Made by a program: the position numbers and the translations under genes. DNA of 64,000 nucleotides from JAVBQJ01 sp031549115 (GTDB lineage Bacteria > Verrucomicrobiota > Lentisphaeria > Victivallales > Victivallaceae), in NCBI GenBank assembly GCA_031549115.1, contig JAVBQJ010000023.1, positions 1 through 64,000 on the forward strand. Reading direction: 5' to 3'. Shown here piece by piece: positions 51,201 through 59,583 of this stretch. Each line of letters opens with the position of its first letter. Positions within the stretch are counted from its first letter, which is position 1. The notes under the pieces are model-generated. The model was not told the DNA's origin and made no database searches. It worked only from the letters and a program-made list of their open reading frames with translations.

Positions 51201-51606
51201 ACTTGCCGCCCGCGCGCTCGATCATGAAACTGTACCAGTAGTGCTCCACCGGGCCCACCAAAGTGATTTGCAAACTGTCCACGCCGCGCATATTGGCATC
51301 GTCGTCGGCCACCCGCTCGATATTCGGATCGAAGTCCATCCGGCTGCGCAACGCGATATAAAGATTATCCGCATCGTACTTCATGCGCAGCGACAGCGCT
51401 TCGTCCGCTGGAATGCAGCGGTCGTCGATCAGGATGAACCCCGGCAGCACCGCCGCGTCGGCCCATTCGGCATCGTCGATCACCCCGTCGATGACCGGCT
51501 TGACGGCGGAATCGGAGATCCGCTGCTTCACGAATTCATTGCCGGCGCCGGCGGCGGCAAACGCCCCCAGGCAGATGCCGGCAAACAAAAGCATATAACG
51601 ATTCAT
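48283..51606 (-). CDS. secreted CBM9-like plus DUF6067-like glycoside hydrolase
   Basis: A protein of about 1107 residues with a signal peptide (MNRYMLLFAGICLGAFAAAGA). Residues about 30-240 look like a CBM9/DOMON-like domain (VIDGVIDDAEWADAAVL, NLYIALRSRMDFD, VWEAEMAIPW). A beta-rich middle region follows. The C-terminal half (about 640-1050) resembles a TIM-barrel DUF6067-type domain (CWIIPDCQSGNPRPRQS, VECFYMDMSTTGPCSN, DGLLLEHGSPLEWAMN). Activity is unproven; in locus C it should act outside the cell, upstream of GH78 and GH2. The frame also has an ATG at 51618; the signal peptide favours 51606. The pseudopilin lies 41 nt upstream. Confidence 0.75.
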   Translation of the reverse strand: MNRYMLLFAGICLGAFAAAGAGNEFVKQRISDSAVKPVIDGVIDDAEWADAAVLPGFILIDDRCIPADEALSLRMKYDADNLYIALRSRMDFDPNIERVADDDANMRGVDSLQITLVGPVEHYWYSFMIERAGGKSEWRYHLWDNRPRDEWNPEWQYRARIIPDRFFEGSVWEAEMAIPWTALDMTAPKEKVELPAQMVRFHGNSRTTSVGTRMSSWAGVTHEWHLPDPNTFGTLEFMPGKPVFRCDGAIDNYERGQGAFTGEYTGKGFDFSARVWDRGDYSSTFVDETVKVPGDRLDWHKKLEVKGAHPAMWSYTVTDADGVVARIQACAELRQPFFADVQPVYSREELVWLGEITLDKLPEKASIQFELLDADGVVIERKSIPVTEAWFEERLPLQHLVPGATGKGIARLLDAQGSELYRIETPVTQLETPGWMTAHYGEVTAPFGPWRPMRAVADNGCVEVEVFKHKLTFEDNPLPESVAMFGEDFSAGAWRFVIETADGMQELQPLEALKITGRDERGVTMRWRGASDEVELAAEIRIEFDALAWYEITLSPLKPGVELRRLAVACPLAAEKLRYMRATGSVRAGGSGSVHALIAGARTDRPIPEPSLPFIMDISGKGWIFGNRWNSLYWIGGEDRGLEFVLPSMRNMKIRDAYSKAEENGDIFELTFNLVDTPVALDKALDYQFGFVFTPAREIGDRARLRKVGQFYTGENNWLEDYTIPNRVHSSHLNQYPGRFLRPEKTPEIPRGYFTSMQLPCWIIPDCQSGNPRPRQSNVNAIRNHVRGIEASIGGMPCLWYDSLITTLTPNPPNDFLADFRRYPIVNHPIETPATTVCSNGSWPDYYLSGVVERLGEGVECFYMDMSTTGPCSNRFHGCGWRDDNGEVHGEIPFLAIREQFLRMQKLVKDNNPDGLLLEHGSPLEWAMNWIDVNVFGEEWTTARDYSTLSPELFQAGYACTRQIGAAHSHFAGLIYLQYPGMRDGNVTQADILGLTLLHGDSVYTVNGCEIAGNMMVWDALDAFGVDRPDAEWIPYWRNPLSRYPEGAAVSSWKRGNAELIVVYNVAATPVAVELPADLALVNALDGKPAANRFELPGRDFRLLKTK

Positions 51607-51647
51607 AACATGATCCATTTTCGTTCACACCTGTTTCGCCGCACAGC

Positions 51648-52349
51648 TCACCAGCCGCCGCCGTTCATGGTGACATCTTCGGTGATGGAGGTGACCCAGA
51701 ATCCCGCCGCCGAACTCTGGTCGAGCGCCGCCGCGACATCGTCGGCCACTTCCCGCGCATTGCGGGCGGCGACGTGCCCATCCACATAACCGCAATTGGC
51801 CCGCCGGTTGTGGCGGCAATGAACGAAAGCATACGGATCGGCGCTGTCGGGCAGCCGATCCACCGCGTTAGCCTGCTTCAAAACCGCCCAATCATAATTG
51901 CCGTACCATCCGATGCTGTCGCCCAACAGAATGGTCGACGATGAATTTTTCACCCCGTACAGGTTGTAATAATGCTTGTATTCCCCCTCCTTGTACGCGT
52001 CCGGCCACATCCGGTTATAGAAAATCCCGAACGTACTGTAAACGGCCAAATCCCCCTCGGCCGCTTCCCAGGCGGAACATTGCATGGAAGCCGCGGTTTT
52101 CACATAGTCCAATTCAGACAATGCTCTGCTCCAGCAGTTAAAAGGCTGCCACGTGCACATCTTGCCATCGTAATCGTTGGCATAAAACGTACACCCCAGG
52201 ACAGACTGCTTGAGATTCGAAACACACTTTGCCCCCTGCGCCGCCTTCCGCGCCTTGGCCAACGCCGGCAGCAGCATGCTGGCGAGAATCGCGATAATCG
52301 CAATCACAACCAACAACTCTATCAATGTAAAATTCTTTTTCCCGTCCAT
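51648..52349 (-). CDS. prepilin-type H-X9-DG pseudopilin, locus C
   Basis: A 233-residue pseudopilin with leader [18 protein letters not shown], mature Glu5, Asn at the -1 site, and [17 protein letters not shown] after the helix. The C-terminal signature is H-X9-DG ([14 protein letters not shown]). The ATG at 52349 has GGAG about 9 nt upstream; an in-frame ATG at 52364 would add METKR. It is the second gene of locus C, 43 nt after the LacI regulator and 41 nt before the secreted hydrolase. Extra Cys residues in the mature domain could form disulfides. Confidence 0.9.
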   Translation of the reverse strand: MDGKKNFTLIELLVVIAIIAILASMLLPALAKARKAAQGAKCVSNLKQSVLGCTFYANDYDGKMCTWQPFNCWSRALSELDYVKTAASMQCSAWEAAEGDLAVYSTFGIFYNRMWPDAYKEGEYKHYYNLYGVKNSSSTILLGDSIGWYGNYDWAVLKQANAVDRLPDSADPYAFVHCRHNRRANCGYVDGHVAARNAREVADDVAAALDQSSAAGFWVTSITEDVTMNGGGW

Positions 52350-52392
52350 TCTCTTTGTCTCCATCGTGTTTTTTTGAGGTTATGCGGGTAAA

Positions 52393-53373
52393 TCAGGCCG
52401 GCGTGTGTACCGACCCGCGTTCAATCAGCGAACAGGGGAGCATCTGATGCAGCAGCCGGCCGGGAAGCGGCGGACGCTCCGAAAGCAACTGGATCAGCTC
52501 GACCACGGCATCGGCCAGTTGGACCGTATCCTGCCGCACCGCGGTAATGCCGGGCGGCATCCATTGCATCATCCCGGGAACTTCGGCGGTGATCAGCGAA
52601 ATATCTTCTCCGATGCGATAGCCGAACTGGCACAGAAAATAATAAAGCTGCAGCGCCCAGTCTTCATGCAGGCAAACCAGCGCGGTGGGATTCCGCTCCA
52701 CCAGCAGCGTACGCAAAAGATCCGGATCGATCAAGTGTTCCCGGTTATGAATGCTCAGATGGCGGTCGTCGTACGGCAATCCGGCCTCCGCCAACGCCTG
52801 CCGGTAACCGCGCACGCGTTCGGAGGTCCCCCAGGTGATGCAGGGCGGCTCCACATAGACGATCTTCTTGTGCCCCCGCGCCAGCAGGTGACGCATGGCG
52901 GTCAATACCGCTCCGGCGTGGTCGGTGCAAGCGCTGTGGAGCCCCTCGGCCTGGCAATTGACGCCGATGATCGGAAAGTCGAAGCGCGAAAGCGTCCGGC
53001 CGATCTTGTGGTCGCCGCCCCATTCGAGCAGCACGCCCGCCACCATGAATTTGGCTTGCAGCAGCGAAAGATCTTCGGCATCGACGATGCGCGGCGTCAA
53101 TCCGGCCCGGGAAATCTCCCGGAACAGCGACGCGGAGATCATGCTGGCAAACCAGGAGGGAGGCGCCAGTTCCTGCCGGCGCGGCACGATGATCGCGACG
53201 ATCTCCCGGCGCGCGGTCTGCTGCGGCGTGTAGTTGAGCTCCTCGGCGGCACGCAGGATCAACTCCCGGGTTTCCCGGCGGACGTTGTTCTTGCCGTTGA
53301 AAACCCGCGAAACCGTGCTGGGAGAAACCCGGCAATGCTCGGCCAATGCGATGATGTTGGTATTGTTTGCCAT
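52393..53373 (-). CDS. LacI-family transcriptional regulator
   Basis: A 326-residue repressor. The N-terminal LacI helix-turn-helix (IIALAEHCRVSPSTVSRVFNG, hinge LNYTPQQTARRE) precedes a periplasmic-binding-protein-like sugar domain (VAIIVPRRQEL, GVLLEWGGDHKIGRTL, HKKIVYVEPP, TALVCLHEDWALQLYYFLC). It should repress locus C until a sugar effector, possibly rhamnose- or mannose-containing, binds. It is first in its operon under a strong promoter (53418-53446). A 15-bp imperfect inverted repeat lies at 53400-53414, just downstream of the -10. Confidence 0.92.
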   Translation of the reverse strand: MANNTNIIALAEHCRVSPSTVSRVFNGKNNVRRETRELILRAAEELNYTPQQTARREIVAIIVPRRQELAPPSWFASMISASLFREISRAGLTPRIVDAEDLSLLQAKFMVAGVLLEWGGDHKIGRTLSRFDFPIIGVNCQAEGLHSACTDHAGAVLTAMRHLLARGHKKIVYVEPPCITWGTSERVRGYRQALAEAGLPYDDRHLSIHNREHLIDPDLLRTLLVERNPTALVCLHEDWALQLYYFLCQFGYRIGEDISLITAEVPGMMQWMPPGITAVRQDTVQLADAVVELIQLLSERPPLPGRLLHQMLPCSLIERGSVHTPA

Positions 53374-53399
53374 GGTACCGGAATGCTCTTATATTATTT

Positions 53400-53414
53400 A
53401 TGAAACTCTTTTAT
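53400..53414. promoter_or_regulatory. putative LacI-family operator 1
   Basis: ATGAAA-CTC-TTTTAT, an imperfect inverted repeat just downstream of the LacI gene promoter -10, near the transcription start. It matches the second copy at 53520-53534. Confidence 0.5.
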
Positions 53415-53417
53415 TAA

Positions 53418-53446
53418 ATTATAGCCCATGACTTCCAAAAAATCAA
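53418..53446 (-). promoter_or_regulatory. promoter of locus C (LacI gene)
   Basis: On the minus strand, TTGATT (53441-53446), a 17-base spacer and TATAAT (53418-53423). Confidence 0.7.
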
Positions 53447-53519
53447 GATACCGTCTCAACAAATCTTCATTTCATCTTGATTTAAGCTCAAAAATCATGC
53501 CGATTCATCCCGATTTTTT

Positions 53520-53534
53520 ATGAAACATTTTCAT
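53520..53534. promoter_or_regulatory. putative LacI-family operator 2
   Basis: ATGAAA-CAT-TTTCAT, a perfect inverted repeat with 3-base spacer, 120 bp upstream of operator 1. A second palindrome, GAAAATATTTTC, overlaps its right edge. Paired sites 120 bp apart would allow repressor looping. Confidence 0.5.
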
Positions 53535-53571
53535 GAAAATATTTTCACCTTTGCCATTTTTCGCATCAAAA

Positions 53572-53610
53572 ACCCAAAAAAGCCGCCGTCTCTGCAATGG
53601 AGACGGCGGC
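53572..53610 (-). terminator. Rho-independent terminator of locus D
   Basis: On the minus strand, an 11-bp GC-rich stem (53582-53592 with 53600-53610) and a 7-base loop are followed by a T-run (the A-run at 53576-53581 on the plus strand). It lies 23 nt after the DUF4838 stop. Confidence 0.88.
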
Positions 53611-53633
53611 GAAATGCCGGAAATGGAAGAAAT

Positions 53634-55868
53634 TTACCGCACCCGTTCCAGCCGGACGCGGTCGACGGCAATGGCGTCGGCGGCAGTGCTGCCGGGGACA
53701 TAAGCGGCTCCCTCCAGCTTCATCGATACCGAAATTCGGACGCGGTTGTCTTCGCCGGGGCGGTAGAAGTCGCGCAACCACAGCTGCAGCAACCGCGAAT
53801 CGTGAATATACAGGTAGTCGAAGCGCCCCAACTCGACCTCACCGAGCTCGTACCAGTGAAACAGTCCATCCGCCGGCAGCGCTTCCCGGTCCCACTTCAC
53901 CGGCTCGATGCGCTCCTTGAACTCCGCCACGCTGAAAATTCCCAGCGTGAGCTCCTTCTCGTGAAAACCGGCGCTGTTTTCCGGGGTGCCGAAAACCGCG
54001 GCTTCGCCGTGAAACGCCTCCGGCATCGCCTCGACACGGAGTGCCGGACTGAAAAACTGCATATACGGCGTCCCGAGTTCGATCACCGCCGCTTCGGGGT
54101 CAACCGGATTGCGCGCCATGCCGCCGAGACGGCGCAGCCGCTGCTCCAATTCATCGCGGAAGTTTTCGGCCGACGCCGGATAATAATACGCCAGCGCCGC
54201 GCGCGAAAAAGCTTCGTAATCCGCGAAAACACGCTCCGCATCCCAGCCGTCGCGCTTCATTCCCAGCGCCAGGTGCTGCAGCAGAGCCGCATAGACCGGG
54301 ATGAATTCGCGCTCCACCGCCGCTTGCGCCAGCGAGCCGGGTTCCGCCGCCTGCCGCGCCCGGCGCAGCAGCGCTTCGGCGTTGCGGAAGAACGCTCCGT
54401 CCAGATACCCCCATAAGCCGATGCCGTAGCAGGCGAAGTCGATCTTTCCGTCCCGCGTCTGGCGCAATTGCAGATAGTCGTACCATGCGCGCATCGGCTC
54501 CGTCGCCGGACCATACATCCCGGCGAAGAACTCCCGGCGCAATGCGTCGGCATCGGCGTCGGGGTTGTCCAGCAGCTTATACCCCAGATAACGCTTCAAC
54601 CCGAAAAAGCTCTGCTGCTCCGGAAATTCGCATTCACTGAAGACATCGCGGGCCTTGACATCGCGATAGAAACGCATATTCGGCTGCAGCATCGCGTCAT
54701 TGACATACGGCGCCTGCACATCGGTGGCGAACAATACCCAGTAATCCCAGATCGCCAGCGTCGCCGCCTGTTCGCTCCAGCGGCGCAGCAGCGCGGCGGT
54801 CGCGGCATTCTCCGGCGCGGTCAACGGCTTCAGCGTATCGCGCTCCTGCGCGAACTCCAGCCCCATCGGCGCCAGATGGATGATCACGTTGGGCTCCAAC
54901 TCCAGCTCCGGCACCGGCTGCAACGCGTACAGATAGGCAAACGTGCGGATCAGGATCTCCGGGTGATCGCGCCGGATCTCCCGGGCGATGAAATTGGTGA
55001 AGTCGAGCAGCGGCGCGGCGTAATTGCCGCCGTATTGCGCCGCCAGCGCCCGGCAGCCGGGGCAGACGCATTTGACGTCGTTGTCGTTCGGGCTCAAGTC
55101 GTAAATCACCGGATACGGCATTTCGCCCTGCCGGTCGTCCGCGATGTATTGGCGCAACTGCGCCAGCACCTTCGCGCGGGCCGCCGGCGCGGTCATGCAG
55201 ATCTGCCCCGGTCCGACATTGTCGGTCGCGACCAACCGCACTCCGGCTTCGTTCATCGAAAAACATTCCGCGTCCCGCTCCGGATCCCAGCCGGAGCTGT
55301 AGTTGTAATAAGTGTGATGCTGCCGGGGGCTGCCGATGCGGAAGTAGCCGCCCAGCTCCGGCGGCGCATAGGTCAGCCCCTTGTTCCGCACCTTGAACGC
55401 GATCGAATCGGCGTACCAGTCCAGATTGTCGTAGATCTGCCGAATCCGGAAGTACGGCGCGCCGGTGATTTTTCCCTCCGGGACCGCGATGCGTTCGCTG
55501 GACGGCGCTACCGTGACCTTTTCATCCAGGAACCGGACACCGGCGAAGCGCTCGAGAAATTCGTAAACTCCGTACAGGATGCCGCGCTGCCCCCCGGCAA
55601 TGGTGACGGTACCGGCGGCTCCGTCGGCGGAGATTTCCCACGCCTCCGGGTCGCCATCCTCACGGTACTGCAGCCGGATTTCCACGCCTCCCTCCCCGTC
55701 GACCGATTTCCCTCCGAAAAGCCACCGGCGCAGCTCCTGTGCCGCCTGCCGCACCACCGGCGGCGTATCCGCCGCAACGATCCGTACTTCCGGAGTGATG
55801 AACACTTCCGCCCCCGCCGCCAATGCCGTCAGCATTCCGGCGGCCACTGCAATCACCAATTTAGACAT
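53634..55868 (-). CDS. DUF4838 domain-containing secreted protein, locus D (copy 2)
   Basis: A 744-residue protein with a signal peptide (MSKLVIAVAAGMLTALAAGA). The N-terminal GH20b-like domain (VRQAAQELRRWLF, GILYGVYEFLERFAGVRFL) precedes a DUF4838 barrel containing LSPNDNDVKCVCPGC (Cys267, 269, 272) and LAIWDYWVLFATDVQAPY. The C-terminal beta domain (about 600-744: FHWYELGEVELGRFDYLYI, VRISVSMKLEGAAYVPG) may bind carbohydrate. It is a tandem paralogue of the next gene upstream (4-nt gap). It is the last gene of locus D and is followed by a terminator. Confidence 0.86.
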   Translation of the reverse strand: MSKLVIAVAAGMLTALAAGAEVFITPEVRIVAADTPPVVRQAAQELRRWLFGGKSVDGEGGVEIRLQYREDGDPEAWEISADGAAGTVTIAGGQRGILYGVYEFLERFAGVRFLDEKVTVAPSSERIAVPEGKITGAPYFRIRQIYDNLDWYADSIAFKVRNKGLTYAPPELGGYFRIGSPRQHHTYYNYSSGWDPERDAECFSMNEAGVRLVATDNVGPGQICMTAPAARAKVLAQLRQYIADDRQGEMPYPVIYDLSPNDNDVKCVCPGCRALAAQYGGNYAAPLLDFTNFIAREIRRDHPEILIRTFAYLYALQPVPELELEPNVIIHLAPMGLEFAQERDTLKPLTAPENAATAALLRRWSEQAATLAIWDYWVLFATDVQAPYVNDAMLQPNMRFYRDVKARDVFSECEFPEQQSFFGLKRYLGYKLLDNPDADADALRREFFAGMYGPATEPMRAWYDYLQLRQTRDGKIDFACYGIGLWGYLDGAFFRNAEALLRRARQAAEPGSLAQAAVEREFIPVYAALLQHLALGMKRDGWDAERVFADYEAFSRAALAYYYPASAENFRDELEQRLRRLGGMARNPVDPEAAVIELGTPYMQFFSPALRVEAMPEAFHGEAAVFGTPENSAGFHEKELTLGIFSVAEFKERIEPVKWDREALPADGLFHWYELGEVELGRFDYLYIHDSRLLQLWLRDFYRPGEDNRVRISVSMKLEGAAYVPGSTAADAIAVDRVRLERVR

Positions 55869-55872
55869 AATC

Positions 55873-58161
55873 TCACTTCCCCGTTTTCACAATCCACATC
55901 CGATCGGCGGCGAGCGCCTCCACTCCGGCCCGGCACGAGAGATAGACCGTGTATTCGCCATCCCCCGGCGTCACCGCCGCCGCCAGCGGAATCTGAATCT
56001 CGCAGCGCCACCCGAGCGCGACATAGCAGCTTGCGTCCGGCACCCGGAACGGGCCGAGCTTACACCACAGATAGCCGCCGTCCGCCGGGAACTCCGTCAA
56101 CGGAATCTCCCGTGCCGCCACCGTTTCCTTGCGGTCGAACGACACCACCGACAGCGACACCCCGCCCATCTGATACTGTCCGGCCACGTCGCGATCCACC
56201 GTCATCGCCTCTTTCGTCGCCGAGCGGGAATCCATACACCGGTGCGCCTGCCCCATCGGCCGGAACCGGGCCGAAGTCAGATACGCCGCCAGCTTGCCCG
56301 CCGCCTCCGGAAACGGCGGCGCCGGCAGCGACATATTCCGAAAATCCTCCACCCACGACGCCACCAACGGTTCGAAGCGCGCCCGGTCCTTCGGTTCCGG
56401 GAAGTAAAACGCCAGCGACTCCGGCAGCAACCGCTCCAACAGCGCCAGATAACGCTCCCGGTCGAACGGCGGTTCGCCGCCGCCATTGTCGCGCCGCAAC
56501 GCGCTCCAGCGCTGAAACAACCCCGCCAGCACCGGAATGAATTCCCGTTCGACGGCGGCGCGCTGCCGCGCGTCTTCCGTCACCGCCGCCGCCCGCTCCA
56601 ACTCGCCGAGCACGGTTTGAAAAAATTCCAGATCCAGATAATCCCGCCGCTCCGGCGGCACTTTTCCGATCGGATAGCCGGCGCCGTCCTGCCGCCGGAT
56701 CATATAGTCAAGGTAATTCCGCAAGTACGGCGCCGCGGCTTCCCCGTAGTATCCGGCGAGAAACTCCGCGGTCAGAAGGGCGGCATCGTCATCCGGGTCC
56801 AGCATCAGCCGTTCGCCGAGGTAGCGCCGCAGCGCGGTAAAGCTCCCCGAATACGGCCTTTCGGCCTCGACATAGAGGTCCTTGACGCCGCAATCCCGGT
56901 AAAAGCGCAGATTGTCCGGCAGTGCCGCCACATTGGTATAGGGCGCGGTGTAATCGGTGGCAAAGAGAATCCAGTAATCCCATACCGCCAACTGCGGCGC
57001 GATCTTGCTCCACGCGGCAATCCGCTCCCGCGCCCGGTCATTCGCCGGAGTAAACAGCGACGCCATGGTGTCGCGGTCTTCGTTGAATTCATACCCCATC
57101 GGCGCCAGGTGGATCACCACATTCGGCGCCGCCGCAATTCCCTGCGACGGCTCCTGTCCGTAGTTGTAAGCGAACGTCCGGACACTGACTTCGGGGTAGT
57201 CGTCGCGTATCCCGGCAGCGACGGCATTGATGAATTCCACCACCAATCCGCTGTAGGCGCCGTAGCGGGCTGCCACAGCCAGGCATTCGACGCAGACACA
57301 TTTGTCGAGATTGTCATTCTGGCTGATGTCGTAAAGCACCGGCGGCGTTTCGGAGCGGCCGCTGCGATCGGCGGCGATGTAAGCGCGCAACTGCTCCGTC
57401 ACCCGCTGCCGCAATTGCGGATTCGCGAGGCACCACTGTCCGGGGCCGGCGCTGCTGGTGCTCCGGCGCCGGACGCCGTGCTCATCCTGCGCGAAAAATT
57501 CCGGCTCGTCCCAGCTGGCGCTGTAGGCATGATAGGTATGGTGCGGAGCCGGTGAACCGATGGCGAAAAAACCGCCGAATTCCTTGCTCACAAATGCATT
57601 CGACGCGTTGCGGACTTTGTGCAATGTGCTCGCCGGCTGGGCATCGCCCCACTCCAGATCGTCGTTGATGTGGCGCAGCCGGAACGCCGGTTGCCCGGAC
57701 AATTCGAAGTCCTCCCAGACAATGGCGTCCGTCCGCGGTACCACTTCGACCTCTTCGGCCAGGAAGCGGCAGCCGAGCTGCCGCTCCAGCAGCCGGTGCA
57801 CCGCGTAGATCACCCCGCGCGGATAGCCGCCGGCGACAATCAGGTCGTCCCCGTCCGTTCGAACCAGCCACTCTTCCGGAGCCAGGGCGGCGCCATCGAT
57901 CCCGGAAGAGCGCGCCGCCGCGGTGTCGCCGACATACAATGCCGCTTCGCTTCCGGCCTCCGTCTCGGTGACGACGGCAAATTCCCCTCCGGTCGCGCGG
58001 CCGAGGAATTCCGCCAATTCCCGGGCGGCGAAGCGCTCTTCCGGGCGCGGCTGCGCCGGAATCACGATCCGCACCCGGGGTTCGCCATGTTCAAATACCG
58101 CCACAGCGGCAGCAGCACCCAGCCAGATCAGCAATGCCATTACAATGTATAGTAACCTCAT
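55873..58161 (-). CDS. DUF4838 domain-containing secreted protein, locus D (copy 1)
   Basis: A 762-residue protein with a hydrophobic N-terminal signal (MRLLYIVMALLIWLGAAAAVA). The N-terminal GH20b-like domain (ERFAARELAEFLGRATGG, GVIYAVHRLLERQLGCRFL) precedes a DUF4838 core with ISQNDNLDKCVCVEC (Cys288, 290, 293) and LAVWDYWILFATDYTAPY. That segment is nearly shared with copy 2 (WDYW-LFATD--APY), so the pair arose by duplication. A C-terminal beta domain (WCKLGPFRVPDASCYVAL, YTVYLSCRAG) follows. It lies 47 nt after the GH1 gene. Confidence 0.86.
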   Translation of the reverse strand: MRLLYIVMALLIWLGAAAAVAVFEHGEPRVRIVIPAQPRPEERFAARELAEFLGRATGGEFAVVTETEAGSEAALYVGDTAAARSSGIDGAALAPEEWLVRTDGDDLIVAGGYPRGVIYAVHRLLERQLGCRFLAEEVEVVPRTDAIVWEDFELSGQPAFRLRHINDDLEWGDAQPASTLHKVRNASNAFVSKEFGGFFAIGSPAPHHTYHAYSASWDEPEFFAQDEHGVRRRSTSSAGPGQWCLANPQLRQRVTEQLRAYIAADRSGRSETPPVLYDISQNDNLDKCVCVECLAVAARYGAYSGLVVEFINAVAAGIRDDYPEVSVRTFAYNYGQEPSQGIAAAPNVVIHLAPMGYEFNEDRDTMASLFTPANDRARERIAAWSKIAPQLAVWDYWILFATDYTAPYTNVAALPDNLRFYRDCGVKDLYVEAERPYSGSFTALRRYLGERLMLDPDDDAALLTAEFLAGYYGEAAAPYLRNYLDYMIRRQDGAGYPIGKVPPERRDYLDLEFFQTVLGELERAAAVTEDARQRAAVEREFIPVLAGLFQRWSALRRDNGGGEPPFDRERYLALLERLLPESLAFYFPEPKDRARFEPLVASWVEDFRNMSLPAPPFPEAAGKLAAYLTSARFRPMGQAHRCMDSRSATKEAMTVDRDVAGQYQMGGVSLSVVSFDRKETVAAREIPLTEFPADGGYLWCKLGPFRVPDASCYVALGWRCEIQIPLAAAVTPGDGEYTVYLSCRAGVEALAADRMWIVKTGK

Positions 58162-58208
58162 AGTTCTCCCTCATGGAAGCAAACGCCGCTGCCACATCGT
58201 CTGTTTTT

Positions 58209-59564
58209 TTAACTTATATTCCCGGACGCGATCAAATCGGCGTACCAGTGAAAACTCAGCTTCGGCGTCCGCTCCTGGGTTTGGAAGTTCACGTAGACCA
58301 GTCCGAAACGCGGCCGGTAACCATGGTGCCATTCGAAGTTGTCCAGCCAGCTCCAGTGGAAGTACCCCGTCAGCGGCACCCCCTCCCGGATCGCCTTGGC
58401 CGCGAACGCGAGGTAACTGCGCAGATACACGATCCGCGCCGGATCGTCCACCCTGCCCTCCGTCGTCATCCGGTCCGCCAGGAATGTCCCGCTCTCGGTC
58501 ACCATGATCTCCTGCGGCCGCCACAGCTCCCACGCGATCCGCGGTCCCCAGTACATCGCCTCGGGCACGAAAAACAAGTTCGCTATACCGGTATCCTTCG
58601 GATCCTGTCCGGGTTCGAAAATCCGGTACCCCAACGGCGCCGTTTCATCGTGACGCACCTGCTTGCCGTAATAGATATTCAAGCCGAGGTAATCCATCGG
58701 CGCCCCGATCAGCCGCATGTCTTCGTCGGTGAATTCCGGCGCGTCCGGTCCCTCCTTTTCCAGATAGCTGTCCAGATATTCGCCCTCCATCACCGCGGTC
58801 AGGAAGTGGGCGTTTTCGTGCCGGAAGGCCGTCTTCGCCGCCTCGATATCCGCGGCGCCGCCCGAAACCGGCACCATGAAGGTGGAATTTTCCGCAATCG
58901 TCACCTTCGCCTCCGGCGCCACCGCCCGCAGCGCCGCCAGCGCGGTGCCGTGCCCCAGCAGCACATGGTGGCGCACCTGGTTGAGCTCCTTTTTCGGCAG
59001 CTTCACTCCGGGGGCGATCACCCCCATTCCATAGCCGACATCCGTACACGCCAGGAATTCGTTGACGGTGAAATAATTCTTGATCCACGGCCGCAATTCG
59101 GCGGCAATCCGGGCGACGTATTCGCCGAAGTACCGCACCGTTTCCCGCGACCGCCAGCCGCCGAAATCGCGCTCCAGCGCCAGCGGCAGATCCCAGTGAT
59201 ACCAGGTCAGGTACGGCTCGATTTCGGCATCGAGCAGACACTCCGCCAGCCGCTTGTAATAATCGAGACCGGCCTGGTTGATCGCGCCGCGCCCATCGGG
59301 CAGCACCCGGCTCCACGCCATCGAAAAGCGGTAGGCCTGCAACCCCGCCTGCCGCATCAGCGCGACATCCTCACGGAAGCGGTGATACTGGTCGCAGCTG
59401 ACTTCGCCGGAAGCGTCGTCGGTGATCGCGCCCGGGCGCCGGACGAATTCATCCCAGATCGACGGACCCTTGCCGTCAACGGCGGCGGCGCCTTCGACCT
59501 GATAACTGGAAGTAGCGGCTCCCCAGACGAAGGATTCCGGGAATTCACGGGAATGCAAGCTCAT
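58209..59564 (-). CDS. GH1 beta-glucosidase-type glycoside hydrolase
   Basis: A 451-residue cytoplasmic GH1 enzyme of typical length. FVWGAATSSYQVEGA near the N-terminus and YRFSMAWSRVLPDG are standard. The acid/base is Glu169 in TVNEF (usually TFNEP) and the nucleophile Glu357 in VTESG (usually TENG). Both Glu residues are kept. YFHWSWLDNFEWHHGYRPRF is the usual end of the active site. It probably cleaves beta-linked glucose, galactose or related disaccharides. It starts 19 nt after the pseudopilin. Confidence 0.93.
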   Translation of the reverse strand: MSLHSREFPESFVWGAATSSYQVEGAAAVDGKGPSIWDEFVRRPGAITDDASGEVSCDQYHRFREDVALMRQAGLQAYRFSMAWSRVLPDGRGAINQAGLDYYKRLAECLLDAEIEPYLTWYHWDLPLALERDFGGWRSRETVRYFGEYVARIAAELRPWIKNYFTVNEFLACTDVGYGMGVIAPGVKLPKKELNQVRHHVLLGHGTALAALRAVAPEAKVTIAENSTFMVPVSGGAADIEAAKTAFRHENAHFLTAVMEGEYLDSYLEKEGPDAPEFTDEDMRLIGAPMDYLGLNIYYGKQVRHDETAPLGYRIFEPGQDPKDTGIANLFFVPEAMYWGPRIAWELWRPQEIMVTESGTFLADRMTTEGRVDDPARIVYLRSYLAFAAKAIREGVPLTGYFHWSWLDNFEWHHGYRPRFGLVYVNFQTQERTPKLSFHWYADLIASGNIS

Positions 59565-59583
59565 AATGCAGATGTTCTTTCGG

